A stretch of DNA of 64,000 bases, from positions 124,001 to 188,000 of the forward strand of contig NZ_CP059183.1 in the NCBI RefSeq assembly GCF_014251275.1. The letters are read 5' to 3'. Source of the stretch: Blattabacterium cuenoti. GTDB lineage: Bacteria > Bacteroidota > Bacteroidia > Flavobacteriales > Blattabacteriaceae. Under the pieces are notes generated by a model. It searched no databases. It worked only from the letters and a program-made list of their open reading frames with translations, and was not told the origin of the DNA. The position numbers were made by a program, and so were the translations under genes. Of the stretch, positions 47,022-55,360 are shown piece by piece. Numbering within the stretch: the stretch's first letter is position 1; each line of letters opens with the position of its first letter.

Positions 47022-47897
47022 TTATATAATACTATGTGTTCTTAAGGCATCATTTAATGATGTTTTTTTGTCAGTACTTTCTTTTCTTTTTCCTATTATA
47101 ATTGCACAAGGCATATTATAAATACCTGCAGGAAATTTTTTTGGATATGTTCCTGGTATTACTACAGAATACTTAGGTATGTATCCTTTTAATTCAATAG
47201 GATTTCCATATTGTGTTACGTCAAATATTTTAGTAGTAGCTGTTAATACTACATTTGTTCCTAAAACTGCTCCTTCCTTTATAAGTATACCTTCTACTAA
47301 AATGCATCTAGATCCAATAAAAACATAATCTTCAACTATAACTGGATAAGCTTGTAATGGTTCTAATACCCCTCCAATACCTACTCCTCCACTTATATGA
47401 ACACGTTTTCCAATTTGTGCACAACTACCTACTGTTGCCCAAGTATCTATCATTGTTTCTTCTCCTATATAAGCTCCTATATTTACATATGAAGGCATTA
47501 AAATAACTCCAGTAGATATATAAGATCCATAACGAGCTATAGCATGAGGAACTACACGAATTCCTTTTTCTTTATATTTATTTTTTATAGGAATTTTATC
47601 ATAAAATTCTAATGGGCCTAACTCAATTTTATTCATTTTCTGAACCGAAAAATACATAATAATAGCTCTTTTTACCCATTCATTTATTTTCCAATCTCCA
47701 TTTATAAAGTTGCAAACTCTAACTTTTCCTTTTTCAAGATAATCAATTACTTTATTAACATTATTCTTTATATCTTTATCATTTTTCCAAAGACTTTTCT
47801 TACTCCATGCATTATCAATTTTTAACTCTAATTCACATTTGTTTTTGTTATTCACTTTATTAAAAAATTTATAAACAAAATTAGCAAAATAAAACAA
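47022..47897 (-). CDS. dapD: Tetrahydrodipicolinate N-succinyltransferase
   Basis: Succinylates tetrahydrodipicolinate in lysine/meso-DAP synthesis. The C-terminal two thirds are a hexapeptide-repeat beta helix (GVILMPSYVNIGAYIGEETM, GSCAQIGKRVHISGG, GGVLEPLQAYPVIVED). It gives 291 residues from TTG 47897, about 20 longer than usual; a GTG at 47855 would give 277 and begin just before the conserved KIDNAW region, so I consider it at least as likely. The succinyl branch implies DapC/DapE partners elsewhere. It is divergent from ruvX with only 39 bp between. Confidence 0.94.
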   Translation of the reverse strand: MFYFANFVYKFFNKVNNKNKCELELKIDNAWSKKSLWKNDKDIKNNVNKVIDYLEKGKVRVCNFINGDWKINEWVKRAIIMYFSVQKMNKIELGPLEFYDKIPIKNKYKEKGIRVVPHAIARYGSYISTGVILMPSYVNIGAYIGEETMIDTWATVGSCAQIGKRVHISGGVGIGGVLEPLQAYPVIVEDYVFIGSRCILVEGILIKEGAVLGTNVVLTATTKIFDVTQYGNPIELKGYIPKYSVVIPGTYPKKFPAGIYNMPCAIIIGKRKESTDKKTSLNDALRTHSII

Positions 47898-47936
47898 GAT
47901 AACAATAAAATAAAAATATTTTATAAATTTATTGTT

Positions 47937-48359
47937 ATGAAAAAACTATTGGGAATTGATTATGGTACAGTAATTACTGGTCTATCTATTACTGATGAAA
48001 AACAAATTTTTGCTTTTGGATTAGATGCTATTCCAACAAAAAAATTATTTATTTTTTTAGATTATTTTTTTTCTTATGAAGAAATAGAAAGAATAATAAT
48101 AGGATTGCCAAAAAAGTTAAACAACAAACATGAAAATACAGTAGAAAAATATATTCAAAATTTTACTATAAAATTTTCTGAAAAGTATCCAGAAATTATT
48201 ATAGATAGATTTGATGAACGTTTTACATCTAAAATTGCATTTTTATCAATGATAGAGTTGGGGTTAAATAAAAAAAAAAGAAAAAATAAAAATATTTTAA
48301 ACAAAATAAGTGCTACTATTATATTACAATCTTATATTATGAAAAAAAATAACTCATAA
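47937..48359 (+). CDS. yqgF: Putative pre-16S rRNA nuclease / RuvX-like (YqgF)
   Basis: A 140-residue RNase H-fold protein of the YqgF family, implicated in maturing the 16S rRNA 5' end. Motifs: LLGIDYGTVITGLSITDE at the N-terminus (catalytic Asp), IIIGLPKK, and DRFDERFTSKIA. It precedes def by 3 bp on the plus strand. The older proposal, Holliday junction resolvase, is less favoured for this family. Confidence 0.9.
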   Translation: MKKLLGIDYGTVITGLSITDEKQIFAFGLDAIPTKKLFIFLDYFFSYEEIERIIIGLPKKLNNKHENTVEKYIQNFTIKFSEKYPEIIIDRFDERFTSKIAFLSMIELGLNKKKRKNKNILNKISATIILQSYIMKKNNS

Positions 48360-48362
48360 TTC

Positions 48363-48893
48363 ATGATATTACCTATTATTCTTTATGGAAATCCTATTTT
48401 AAGAAAAAAATGTTTAAATATTGATTTTATTTCTTCAAGAAAAGTAACTGATAAGTTAATTAAAGACATGTATGAAACTGTACATAAAGTAAATGGAATA
48501 GGATTAGCAGCACCTCAAATTGGTAAAAATATAAGTTTATTTATTATTAATATTCCATTTTTTAACGGAAAAAAAATAATATACTTTCAAGAAGTTTTTA
48601 TTAATGCATTTATACTAAAAATTTATGGTAAAGAATATAAATTTAACGAAGGATGTCTTAGTATACCTGGAATTATGAGTTATATAAAAAGAAAATCAAA
48701 TGTATTAATTGAATATTATGATAAAAATTATAATAAACAAAAGAAAAAACTATCAGGAATGTGTGCAAGAATTATTTTACATGAGTATGATCATCTAAAT
48801 GGAAAATTATTTATAGATTATTTATCGTATAAAAAAAGAAAATTAATAGAAAAAAAATTGATTTTTATACAAAAAAATCATATAAAAACATAA
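48363..48893 (+). CDS. def: Peptide deformylase
   Basis: Removes the N-formyl group from nascent proteins. The three family motifs are intact: GIGLAAPQIG (I), EGCLSIPG (II, metal Cys) and the HEXXH-type HEYDHLNG (III). It has 176 residues, normal. It follows yqgF at 3 bp. Its 3' end overlaps the convergent rplT end by 16 bp, showing how compact this genome is. Confidence 0.96.
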   Translation: MILPIILYGNPILRKKCLNIDFISSRKVTDKLIKDMYETVHKVNGIGLAAPQIGKNISLFIINIPFFNGKKIIYFQEVFINAFILKIYGKEYKFNEGCLSIPGIMSYIKRKSNVLIEYYDKNYNKQKKKLSGMCARIILHEYDHLNGKLFIDYLSYKKRKLIEKKLIFIQKNHIKT

Positions 48894-49225
48894 TCTACTA
48901 TTTTTTTTAGAACATCTGGTTCGTTCATTGAAATATCAGATAAAATTTTTCTATTAATTTTTATATTATGTTTAGATAATTTTTTAATAAACTCTGAATA
49001 AGATTTTCCATGTTTACGTACTCCAGCATTAATTCTCATTATCCAAAGAGATCTAAAATTTTTTTTCTTTTTTTTTCTTCCAATATAGGAATATACAAAA
49101 GATTTTTCTACAGCGTTTTTTGCAACAGTATATGCTTTGCTTCTTGCTCCATAGTACCCCTTTGCCAATTTAAGTATTTTTTTTCTTTTTTTTCTAGAGG
49201 AAACAGCATTCGTAGATCTTGGCAT
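48878..49225 (-). CDS. rplT: 50S ribosomal protein L20
   Basis: Early large-subunit assembly protein binding 23S rRNA. The 115-residue basic protein shows the family pattern KILKLAKGYYGARSKAYT, then NFRSLWIMRINAGVR, then SYSEFIKKL. It is last of thrS-infC-rpmI-rplT, a conserved order. L20 represses its own operon in some bacteria, but no leader pseudoknot is recognisable here. Confidence 0.97.
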   Translation of the reverse strand: MPRSTNAVSSRKKRKKILKLAKGYYGARSKAYTVAKNAVEKSFVYSYIGRKKKKKNFRSLWIMRINAGVRKHGKSYSEFIKKLSKHNIKINRKILSDISMNEPDVLKKIVDYVFI

Positions 49226-49230
49226 AAAAA

Positions 49231-49419
49231 TTATATTTGTTTTTTTATATTTTTTATATTTGATTTTTTCAATAAAGAAAACTTAGATAAAGCACGTTTT
49301 CTTTTTTTAGATTTTTTAGTTAGAAGATGATTTTTAAATGCATATTTTTTTTTTATATACCCATTAGCAGTTTTTTTAAATCTCTTCTTTGAACCTGATT
49401 TTGTTTTTAATTTAGGCAT
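49231..49419 (-). CDS. rpmI: 50S ribosomal protein L35
   Basis: A 62-residue, very basic protein. The family pattern [16 protein letters not shown], followed by [15 protein letters not shown], is complete. It lies 5 bp upstream of rplT and 6 bp downstream of infC, the standard arrangement. Confidence 0.97.
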   Translation of the reverse strand: MPKLKTKSGSKKRFKKTANGYIKKKYAFKNHLLTKKSKKRKRALSKFSLLKKSNIKNIKKQI

Positions 49420-49425
49420 TACATT

Positions 49426-49959
49426 CTAAAATTTTTTTGGAGCTAATATCATATACATTCTTTTTCCTTCCATAACTGGCATTTGTTCTACTTTTCCATA
49501 TTCTTCAATATCTTCTGCAAATTTTAATAATTTTATTTTTCCTTGTTCTTTATATACAATAGATCTTCCTTTAAAAAAAACAAACACTTTAACTTTATCT
49601 CCTCTCATTAAAAATTTTTCTGCACTTTTTATTTTAACTTTTCCATCATGATCTCCTATTTGTGGCCCAAATCTAATTTCTTTAGTATTTATTTTTACTT
49701 GTTTTGCCTTAAACTGTTTTTTCCTTTTTTTTTGTTCATATAAAAACTTCTTATAATCCAATATTTTACATACTGGAGGGTCTAACTTTGGATTAATTTC
49801 TACTAAATCAAGATCTTTATTATTAGCATGCATAATAATTTCTTTTGTTAGATATATCCCATTTTCTTTATCTGAATCTCCAACTAAACGTATAGTATTA
49901 GACTTAATATTTTCATTAATTCTATATTCTTCTTTTTTTTGTTGAAACACCCTGATAAT
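49426..49959 (-). CDS. infC: Translation initiation factor IF-3 (probable AUU start)
   Basis: Keeps 30S subunits free and proofreads start codons. Core motifs: YRINENI, VEINPKLDPPVCKILDYKKF, KEIRFGPQIGDHD, and FVFFKGRSIVYKEQG, ending GKRMYMILAPKKF. A GTG at 49950 would give 174 residues, but an in-frame ATT at 49957-49959 sits 7 nt behind a perfect AGGAG (49967-49971), a far better initiation context, giving 177 residues. An AUU start is the classic device by which IF-3 limits its own synthesis. The start lies 13 bp before the thrS stop, in another frame. Core identity is certain; the start is inferred. Confidence 0.93.
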   Translation of the reverse strand: MIRVFQQKKEEYRINENIKSNTIRLVGDSDKENGIYLTKEIIMHANNKDLDLVEINPKLDPPVCKILDYKKFLYEQKKRKKQFKAKQVKINTKEIRFGPQIGDHDGKVKIKSAEKFLMRGDKVKVFVFFKGRSIVYKEQGKIKLLKFAEDIEEYGKVEQMPVMEGKRMYMILAPKKF

Positions 49960-49966
49960 ACGTCTT

Positions 49967-49971
49967 CTCCT
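49967..49971 (-). promoter_or_regulatory. Strong Shine-Dalgarno (AGGAG) ahead of infC
   Basis: AGGAG on the minus strand, 7 nt before an ATT codon in frame with infC. Other starts I checked here (for example gyrA, thrA, rplT) have no comparable sequence, as expected of Bacteroidetes, which rarely use Shine-Dalgarno pairing. It lies inside the 3' end of thrS. Confidence 0.6.
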
Positions 49972-49972
49972 A

Positions 49973-51256
49973 TTATTTCCTTTTGAAAATTTTTTTTTTA
50001 TAATGTACAGTTTTAAAATTTATTTTACTTAAAATAGTTTTTATTCCATCAAAAATAGAAAATACCCCTATATTTCCTATTCCATGACATCGTAAAGAAA
50101 TCATTTTTCTTTTTTCTTCTTTCTCTCCTAAAATAATCATATAAGGTATTTTGTCATTTTCAGAATCCCTAATTTTTTTATTTATTTTTTCATTTCTACT
50201 ATCAATAAAAACTCTAATATCATGATTTAACATCAAATTTAAAATTTTTTTTGCATAAATTATATATTTATCACTAATTGGTAGTATTGCTACCTGATTA
50301 GGCGCTATCCATAATGGAAAATTACCATTTGTATGTTCAATCATAATAGCTATAATACGTTCTAATGATCCAAATGGAGCTCTGTGAATCATGACAGGGC
50401 GATGTTTTTCATTATTTTTTCCTTTATAATATAAATCAAATCTTTCAGGCATATTATAATCTACTTGAATTGTCCCAAGTTGCCAATTTCTTCCCAAGGA
50501 ATCCTTTATCATAAAATCTAGTTTTGGCCCATAAAATGAAGCTTCTCCATAATTAACAGATGCATTCATATTTTCTTCTTTAACTGATTTTAATATAGCT
50601 TCCTCTGCTTTTTTCCAATTTTCCTTAGATCCCATATAATTATCTATTTTATTAGGATCTCTAAGCGAAATTCTTACTGTATAATCAAAAAATCCTAAAC
50701 AATGAAAAACGTAAGTAATTAAATTTATTACTTTTTTAAATTCTTTTAGAAGTTGATCATGAGTACAAAAAATATGTGCATCATCTTGAGTAAAGCATCT
50801 AACTCTAGTTAACCCATGAATTTCTCCACTTTTTTCATAACGATATACTGTTCCGAATTCAGCAAAACGTTTAGGAAGATCTCTATAAGACCAATCTTGA
50901 GCTCTATAAATTTCACAATGATGGGGACAATTCATTGGCTTTAAAATAAATTCTTCTTTTTTATTAGGTGTATGAATAGGTTTAAAACTATCATTTCCAT
51001 ATTTACTCCAATGGCCACTCCTTACATATAATTTTTTGGATCCAATGTGAGGAGTAGTTACCATCTCATATCCTGATTTTTTTTGAAGATCAATTAAAAA
51101 TTTTTCTAAACTATTTCTAATAATTGTTCCTTTTGGCAACCATAATGGTAATCCAGGTCCAACCCTATCAGAGAAAATAAAAAGTTTAAGTTTTTTTCCT
51201 ATTTTTCTATGATCTACATCAGAATTTTCTTTTGAAGAAAAGACCAATTTTTTCAT
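49973..51256 (-). CDS. thrS: Threonyl-tRNA synthetase, short form without TGS and editing domains
   Basis: Charges tRNA-Thr. From ATG 51256 the protein has 427 residues against about 640 in normal bacterial ThrRS. It begins at the catalytic-domain boundary (DHRKIGKKLKLFIFSD) and keeps class II motifs and zinc ligands: C110 in KPMNCPHHC, H161 in DDAHIF, the later MIHRAPFGSLER, and the anticodon-binding domain (about 325-427, VAILPISDKY). The N-terminal TGS and the editing domain that clears Ser-tRNA-Thr are missing. The upstream frame to 51367 runs antiparallel-free into glpF and is not ThrRS-like. The missing part has been replaced by glpF, 30 bp away. Confidence 0.93.
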   Translation of the reverse strand: MKKLVFSSKENSDVDHRKIGKKLKLFIFSDRVGPGLPLWLPKGTIIRNSLEKFLIDLQKKSGYEMVTTPHIGSKKLYVRSGHWSKYGNDSFKPIHTPNKKEEFILKPMNCPHHCEIYRAQDWSYRDLPKRFAEFGTVYRYEKSGEIHGLTRVRCFTQDDAHIFCTHDQLLKEFKKVINLITYVFHCLGFFDYTVRISLRDPNKIDNYMGSKENWKKAEEAILKSVKEENMNASVNYGEASFYGPKLDFMIKDSLGRNWQLGTIQVDYNMPERFDLYYKGKNNEKHRPVMIHRAPFGSLERIIAIMIEHTNGNFPLWIAPNQVAILPISDKYIIYAKKILNLMLNHDIRVFIDSRNEKINKKIRDSENDKIPYMIILGEKEEKRKMISLRCHGIGNIGVFSIFDGIKTILSKINFKTVHYKKKIFKRK

Positions 51257-51285
51257 AAAAAATAATTTACAAGTTTTTTTTATTA

Positions 51286-52029
51286 TTATGATAACAATAA
51301 ATACAACATTGATGCCATAAAACTTCCTATAACTGGTCCAAATATTGGAATTATTGCATAATCCCAATCACTTTTACCTTTTCCAGGTATAGGTAATATT
51401 GAATGCATTATCCTAGGCCCTAAATCTCTAGCTGGATTAAGTGCAGCACCAGTTACTCCTCCTAAAGATAAAACTATTCCTAAAACAACTAAAGAAGAAG
51501 GTAATGCATCAATAGATCCAAGTCCTATTAAATGCTTTTTTTCAAATAAGAAAATAGTTCCTTTTTTTACCAAATGAAATGAAATAAAAATAAATATAAA
51601 AGTAGTTAAAATTTCACTAGTAAAATTAGAAAAAAAATTCCTTATGGAAGGAACAGTAACAAAAACTGATAACTTATCTTTTTCATTTTTAGTTTCAATA
51701 AAATAATCTTTATATAAACACCATACTAAAAAAGATCCTAACATAGATCCAACTATCTGAGAAATTATATAATAAGGAACCAAATTCCAACTAAATTTAC
51801 CTATAATAGCAAATCCTAAAGTAACACATGGATTTAAGTGACCCCCACTATATGGAGCAGAAACTATAATTCCCATAAATACAGCTAAAGCCCAACCAAT
51901 TGTAACTGTTAACCATCCTCCATTTTTATTATTTCCTTTAGTTTTTGATAAAACTAAATTTGCTACTACACCATTTCCTAAAAAAACTAATATTGTAGTA
52001 CCTATTATTTCTGCACATACTTCTGACAT
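51286..52029 (-). CDS. glpF: Glycerol uptake facilitator (aquaglyceroporin)
   Basis: A MIP-family channel for glycerol in the inner membrane. About six membrane segments plus the two half-helices are seen; the pore motifs are GGHLNPCVTLGFA (NPC instead of the usual NPA) and LNPARDLGPR (NPA followed by Arg-Asp, the GlpF-type signature). It has 247 residues. The gene order glpD-glpK-glpF on the minus strand makes glycerol the likely substrate; water or urea passage is possible for this family but not shown. Confidence 0.92.
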   Translation of the reverse strand: MSEVCAEIIGTTILVFLGNGVVANLVLSKTKGNNKNGGWLTVTIGWALAVFMGIIVSAPYSGGHLNPCVTLGFAIIGKFSWNLVPYYIISQIVGSMLGSFLVWCLYKDYFIETKNEKDKLSVFVTVPSIRNFFSNFTSEILTTFIFIFISFHLVKKGTIFLFEKKHLIGLGSIDALPSSLVVLGIVLSLGGVTGAALNPARDLGPRIMHSILPIPGKGKSDWDYAIIPIFGPVIGSFMASMLYLLLS

Positions 52030-52085
52030 ATTAACAAATATTGAATTGATATGATAATAAAATATATAAATATATAATATACATA

Positions 52086-53579
52086 CTATTCCTGGTTAGC
52101 CCAAGAACGAGTAGTTTTTATTGCTTTTTTCCAACCTTTAATTATATTTTTACTATTTTTCATTTTTTTTGGTTCAAAAATTCTTTCTACCTGCCACTTA
52201 CCTTGAATATCCTCTAAACTACTCCAATAATTAACTGCAAGTCCTGCCAAATAAGCTGCTCCAGCAGCAGTTAATTCAGAGATTTTAGATTTTACCACTC
52301 TTACATTTAAAATGTCCGATTGAAATTGCATTAATAATTTATTAACCGTCGCTCCACCATCTACACGAATTTCTTTAATAGAAATTCCTGAATCTGCTTC
52401 CATTGCTTTAAGAACATCCATATTTTGAAAAGCAATACTTTCTAATGCTGCTCGTACAAAATGTGCAGAAGATGTTCCTCTTGTTATCCCCACTATTATC
52501 CCTCTAGCCTTATGGTCCCAATAAGGGGCTCCTAATCCAGAAAAAGCAGGAACCATATACAATCCTTCTGTATTTTCTACAGAAGAGGCTATATCTTCAG
52601 CTTCATTTGAATATGTAAGTAGTCCTAATCCATCTCTAAGCCATTGGATTACGGCTCCTGCTATGAATACACTTCCTTCTAAAGCATATTGGACCTTATT
52701 TTTAATTTTCCATGCTACTGTAGTTATCAAATTATTCTTAGAAAAAACTGGATTTTTTCCTACATTCATTAGCATAAAACAACCTGTTCCATAAGTATTT
52801 TTTACCATACCTATTTTAGTACACATTTGACCAAATAAAGATGCTTGTTGATCCCCAGCAATACCAGATATTGGTATTTTATGAGACAAAATATTTCCTG
52901 TAGTATATCCAAAAATTTCACTAGAAGATTTTACTTCTGGCAACATTGTAATTGGAATATTAAATAAATTTACCAATTCATTATCCCAATTTAATGTGTG
53001 AATATTAAATAACATTGTCCTAGATGCATTAGTTACATCTGTAACATGAATTTTTTTTCCTGTTAAATTCCATATCAACCATGAATCGATAGTCCCAAAT
53101 GCTAAATTTCCTGAAAATGCCCTTTTTTTTGCTCCTTGGACATTATCTAATATCCATTTAATTTTTGTAGCAGAAAAATAAGGATCTATAATAAGACCGG
53201 TTTTTTTTCTAATCATTTCTGTTAATCCCTCTTTTTTAATTTCATCACAATATTTTGATGTTCTTCTATCTTGCCAAACTATAGCATTGAATATAGGTTC
53301 TCCTGTTTTTTTATCCCATATTACAGTAGTTTCTCTTTGATTTGTTATTCCTATAGATTCTATATTATCTCCTTCTAAATTTGCTTTTAAAATTGCTTCT
53401 AAAGCAACAGAAGCTTGTGTAGACCATATTTCTTCTGCATTATGTTCTACCCATCCTGGATGTGGATAAATTTGTGTAAATTCTCTTTGAGCTATAGAAA
53501 TAATATTTCCAATCTTATCAAATATAATAGCTCTAGAACTAGTTGTTCCCTGATCTAATGATAGCACATATTTTTTCAT
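52086..53579 (-). CDS. glpK: Glycerol kinase
   Basis: Phosphorylates glycerol, trapping it as glycerol 3-phosphate. The FGGY-family protein has 497 residues. Motifs: [13 protein letters not shown] (phosphate 1), [23 protein letters not shown], and [15 protein letters not shown] with the C-terminal AALESIAFQ. It lies between glpD (61 bp) and glpF (56 bp), forming a glycerol-use cluster. Confidence 0.97.
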   Translation of the reverse strand: MKKYVLSLDQGTTSSRAIIFDKIGNIISIAQREFTQIYPHPGWVEHNAEEIWSTQASVALEAILKANLEGDNIESIGITNQRETTVIWDKKTGEPIFNAIVWQDRRTSKYCDEIKKEGLTEMIRKKTGLIIDPYFSATKIKWILDNVQGAKKRAFSGNLAFGTIDSWLIWNLTGKKIHVTDVTNASRTMLFNIHTLNWDNELVNLFNIPITMLPEVKSSSEIFGYTTGNILSHKIPISGIAGDQQASLFGQMCTKIGMVKNTYGTGCFMLMNVGKNPVFSKNNLITTVAWKIKNKVQYALEGSVFIAGAVIQWLRDGLGLLTYSNEAEDIASSVENTEGLYMVPAFSGLGAPYWDHKARGIIVGITRGTSSAHFVRAALESIAFQNMDVLKAMEADSGISIKEIRVDGGATVNKLLMQFQSDILNVRVVKSKISELTAAGAAYLAGLAVNYWSSLEDIQGKWQVERIFEPKKMKNSKNIIKGWKKAIKTTRSWANQE

Positions 53580-53640
53580 ATAAAAAAGTAAGTAGAAGTG
53601 TTATAATAATTTTTTTATCAATTCTATTCTATATAAAAAA

Positions 53641-55248
53641 TTATGAATAATAGTATTTCATTGCTAATTTTTTAAAAGAATTTACTTGTGATTTTTCCCA
53701 TTTTTTATCACGAGAAAGCTCTTTAGCCATTAAATTTGCAATTTTTGGTGCAATCTCTATTGATTTTTTTGCATTTAAAAATAATAAACGAAATCTTCTT
53801 GCTAAAACATCTTCAATAGTTCTAGCCATTTCATATCTTACCATCCATATGACTTCTGCTTCAGTACATAATGATGAGTAATCAGATTTTTTATTTGAAA
53901 ATAAAGTATTTCCTAAAAAAGGATTTTTTTTTATTAGTTTTTTTATATTCCACTCATCCTCTCCATATTTTTTCCAATAAAGATCATATTCATTATTATA
54001 TGAAAAAAAATTAGATCCATAAATTTTAAGATTTTTTGTTATAGATGGCTTATTATTAAATTTTCCTATTTCAATAGCTTTATTTACTGTATCTTCTGCC
54101 ATTTTTCTATAAGTTGTCCATTTACCACCTATTATACTTATTAATCCAGAAGTACTTACTATAAGTTTATGATTCCTAGATATATCTTTAGTTTTATTTT
54201 TATTATCTTTTGATATAAATAGTGGTCTTAATCCAGAAAAAGCACTTAATATATCCTTTTTTTCAGGAAAAAAAATGAAATATTTTTTAAAAGTTTGTAA
54301 AATAAAATCAATTTCTTCTTCTAAAGGTATTGGATCAATTACAGTTTTTTTTAAGAATGTATCTGTAGTTCCTACTAAAACATGATCATACCATGGGACA
54401 CAAAATAAAATTCTTTCATCCGAAGTTTTAGGAATAACTATAGCATTTTTACTACTAAAAAAAGATTTATTTAAAACAATATGAGTTCCTTGACTAGGTT
54501 GTATAGATAAAGATGAATCTAAATTATTATCCATTTTTAAAATGGAATCAGAAAATACTCCTGTTGCATTAATTACAATCTTTGATAAAATAGAGTATTC
54601 TTTTTTTGTTTCAATATCACATGCTATAACTCCTGATACTTTATTTTTATTTTTTTTTATAAGGTTTTTTACTTTGAAATAATTTAGCAAAATTCCTCCA
54701 TGTTGTACACAAGTTTGAGCTAAATTAATAGCTAAACGAGAATCGTCAAATTGTCCATCATAATATAGAATTCCTCCTTTTAACTTATGATTATTAATTT
54801 CTGGAATAATTTTTATAATTTCATTTTTAGACAAAAACTTAGATTTACCGAAACTTAACGATCCAGATAACCACTCATATAATTTTAATCCGGTCCAATA
54901 AAAAATACCCATTTTCCAACTAAAAACTGGAATAATAAATTTTTGTTTTCTAACTAAGTGTGGGGCATTTTTTAAAAGATATCCTCTTTCTCTTAAAGCC
55001 TCAAAAACTAATTTAATATTTCCTTGGGCTAAATATCGTATTCCACCATGAATTAACTTAGTACTTCTACTAGATGTAGCTTTGGAAAAATCTGATTGTT
55101 CTAAAAGAAGAGTTTTATATCCCCTAGAAGAAGAATCTAGAGCTATTCCTATTCCAGTTGCACCTCCACCAATAATAATAATATCCCAAAAATTTTCATT
55201 TTCTAAAATTTTTAGAAATTTATCTCTATTTAAGAAATCTTTCATCAT
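53641..55248 (-). CDS. glpD: FAD-dependent glycerol-3-phosphate dehydrogenase
   Basis: Membrane-associated oxidation of glycerol 3-phosphate to dihydroxyacetone phosphate, passing electrons to quinone. The N-terminal FAD fold is IIIIGGGATGIGIALD (about 23-38), followed by STKLIHGGIRYLAQGN, PSQGTHIV, and GGKWTTYRKMAED; the C-terminal domain is the DAO-C type. It has 535 residues. Two Met codons open the frame. It is the first gene of the minus-strand glp set; the 112-bp gap before it (from ffh) should hold its promoter. Confidence 0.95.
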   Translation of the reverse strand: MMKDFLNRDKFLKILENENFWDIIIIGGGATGIGIALDSSSRGYKTLLLEQSDFSKATSSRSTKLIHGGIRYLAQGNIKLVFEALRERGYLLKNAPHLVRKQKFIIPVFSWKMGIFYWTGLKLYEWLSGSLSFGKSKFLSKNEIIKIIPEINNHKLKGGILYYDGQFDDSRLAINLAQTCVQHGGILLNYFKVKNLIKKNKNKVSGVIACDIETKKEYSILSKIVINATGVFSDSILKMDNNLDSSLSIQPSQGTHIVLNKSFFSSKNAIVIPKTSDERILFCVPWYDHVLVGTTDTFLKKTVIDPIPLEEEIDFILQTFKKYFIFFPEKKDILSAFSGLRPLFISKDNKNKTKDISRNHKLIVSTSGLISIIGGKWTTYRKMAEDTVNKAIEIGKFNNKPSITKNLKIYGSNFFSYNNEYDLYWKKYGEDEWNIKKLIKKNPFLGNTLFSNKKSDYSSLCTEAEVIWMVRYEMARTIEDVLARRFRLLFLNAKKSIEIAPKIANLMAKELSRDKKWEKSQVNSFKKLAMKYYYS

Positions 55249-55360
55249 ATTTTACTTATATTTCTAATAAAAAGTTAAAATATTGACATTTTTATAATAA
55301 TTAACGAACAAAATTAAAAATATTTTCAATAAAAGAAAATTTAATTTATAATTAATTAAA

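Noticed and set aside
47855-47897. A leader or signal function for the extra N-terminal residues of DapD
   Set aside because: DapD is cytosolic; the residues are probably untranslated sequence upstream of a GTG start at 47855 rather than a targeting signal.
55249-55360. 4.5S SRP RNA next to ffh
   Set aside because: The 112-bp gap is nearly pure A/T and lacks the GC-rich hairpin and conserved loop of SRP RNA.
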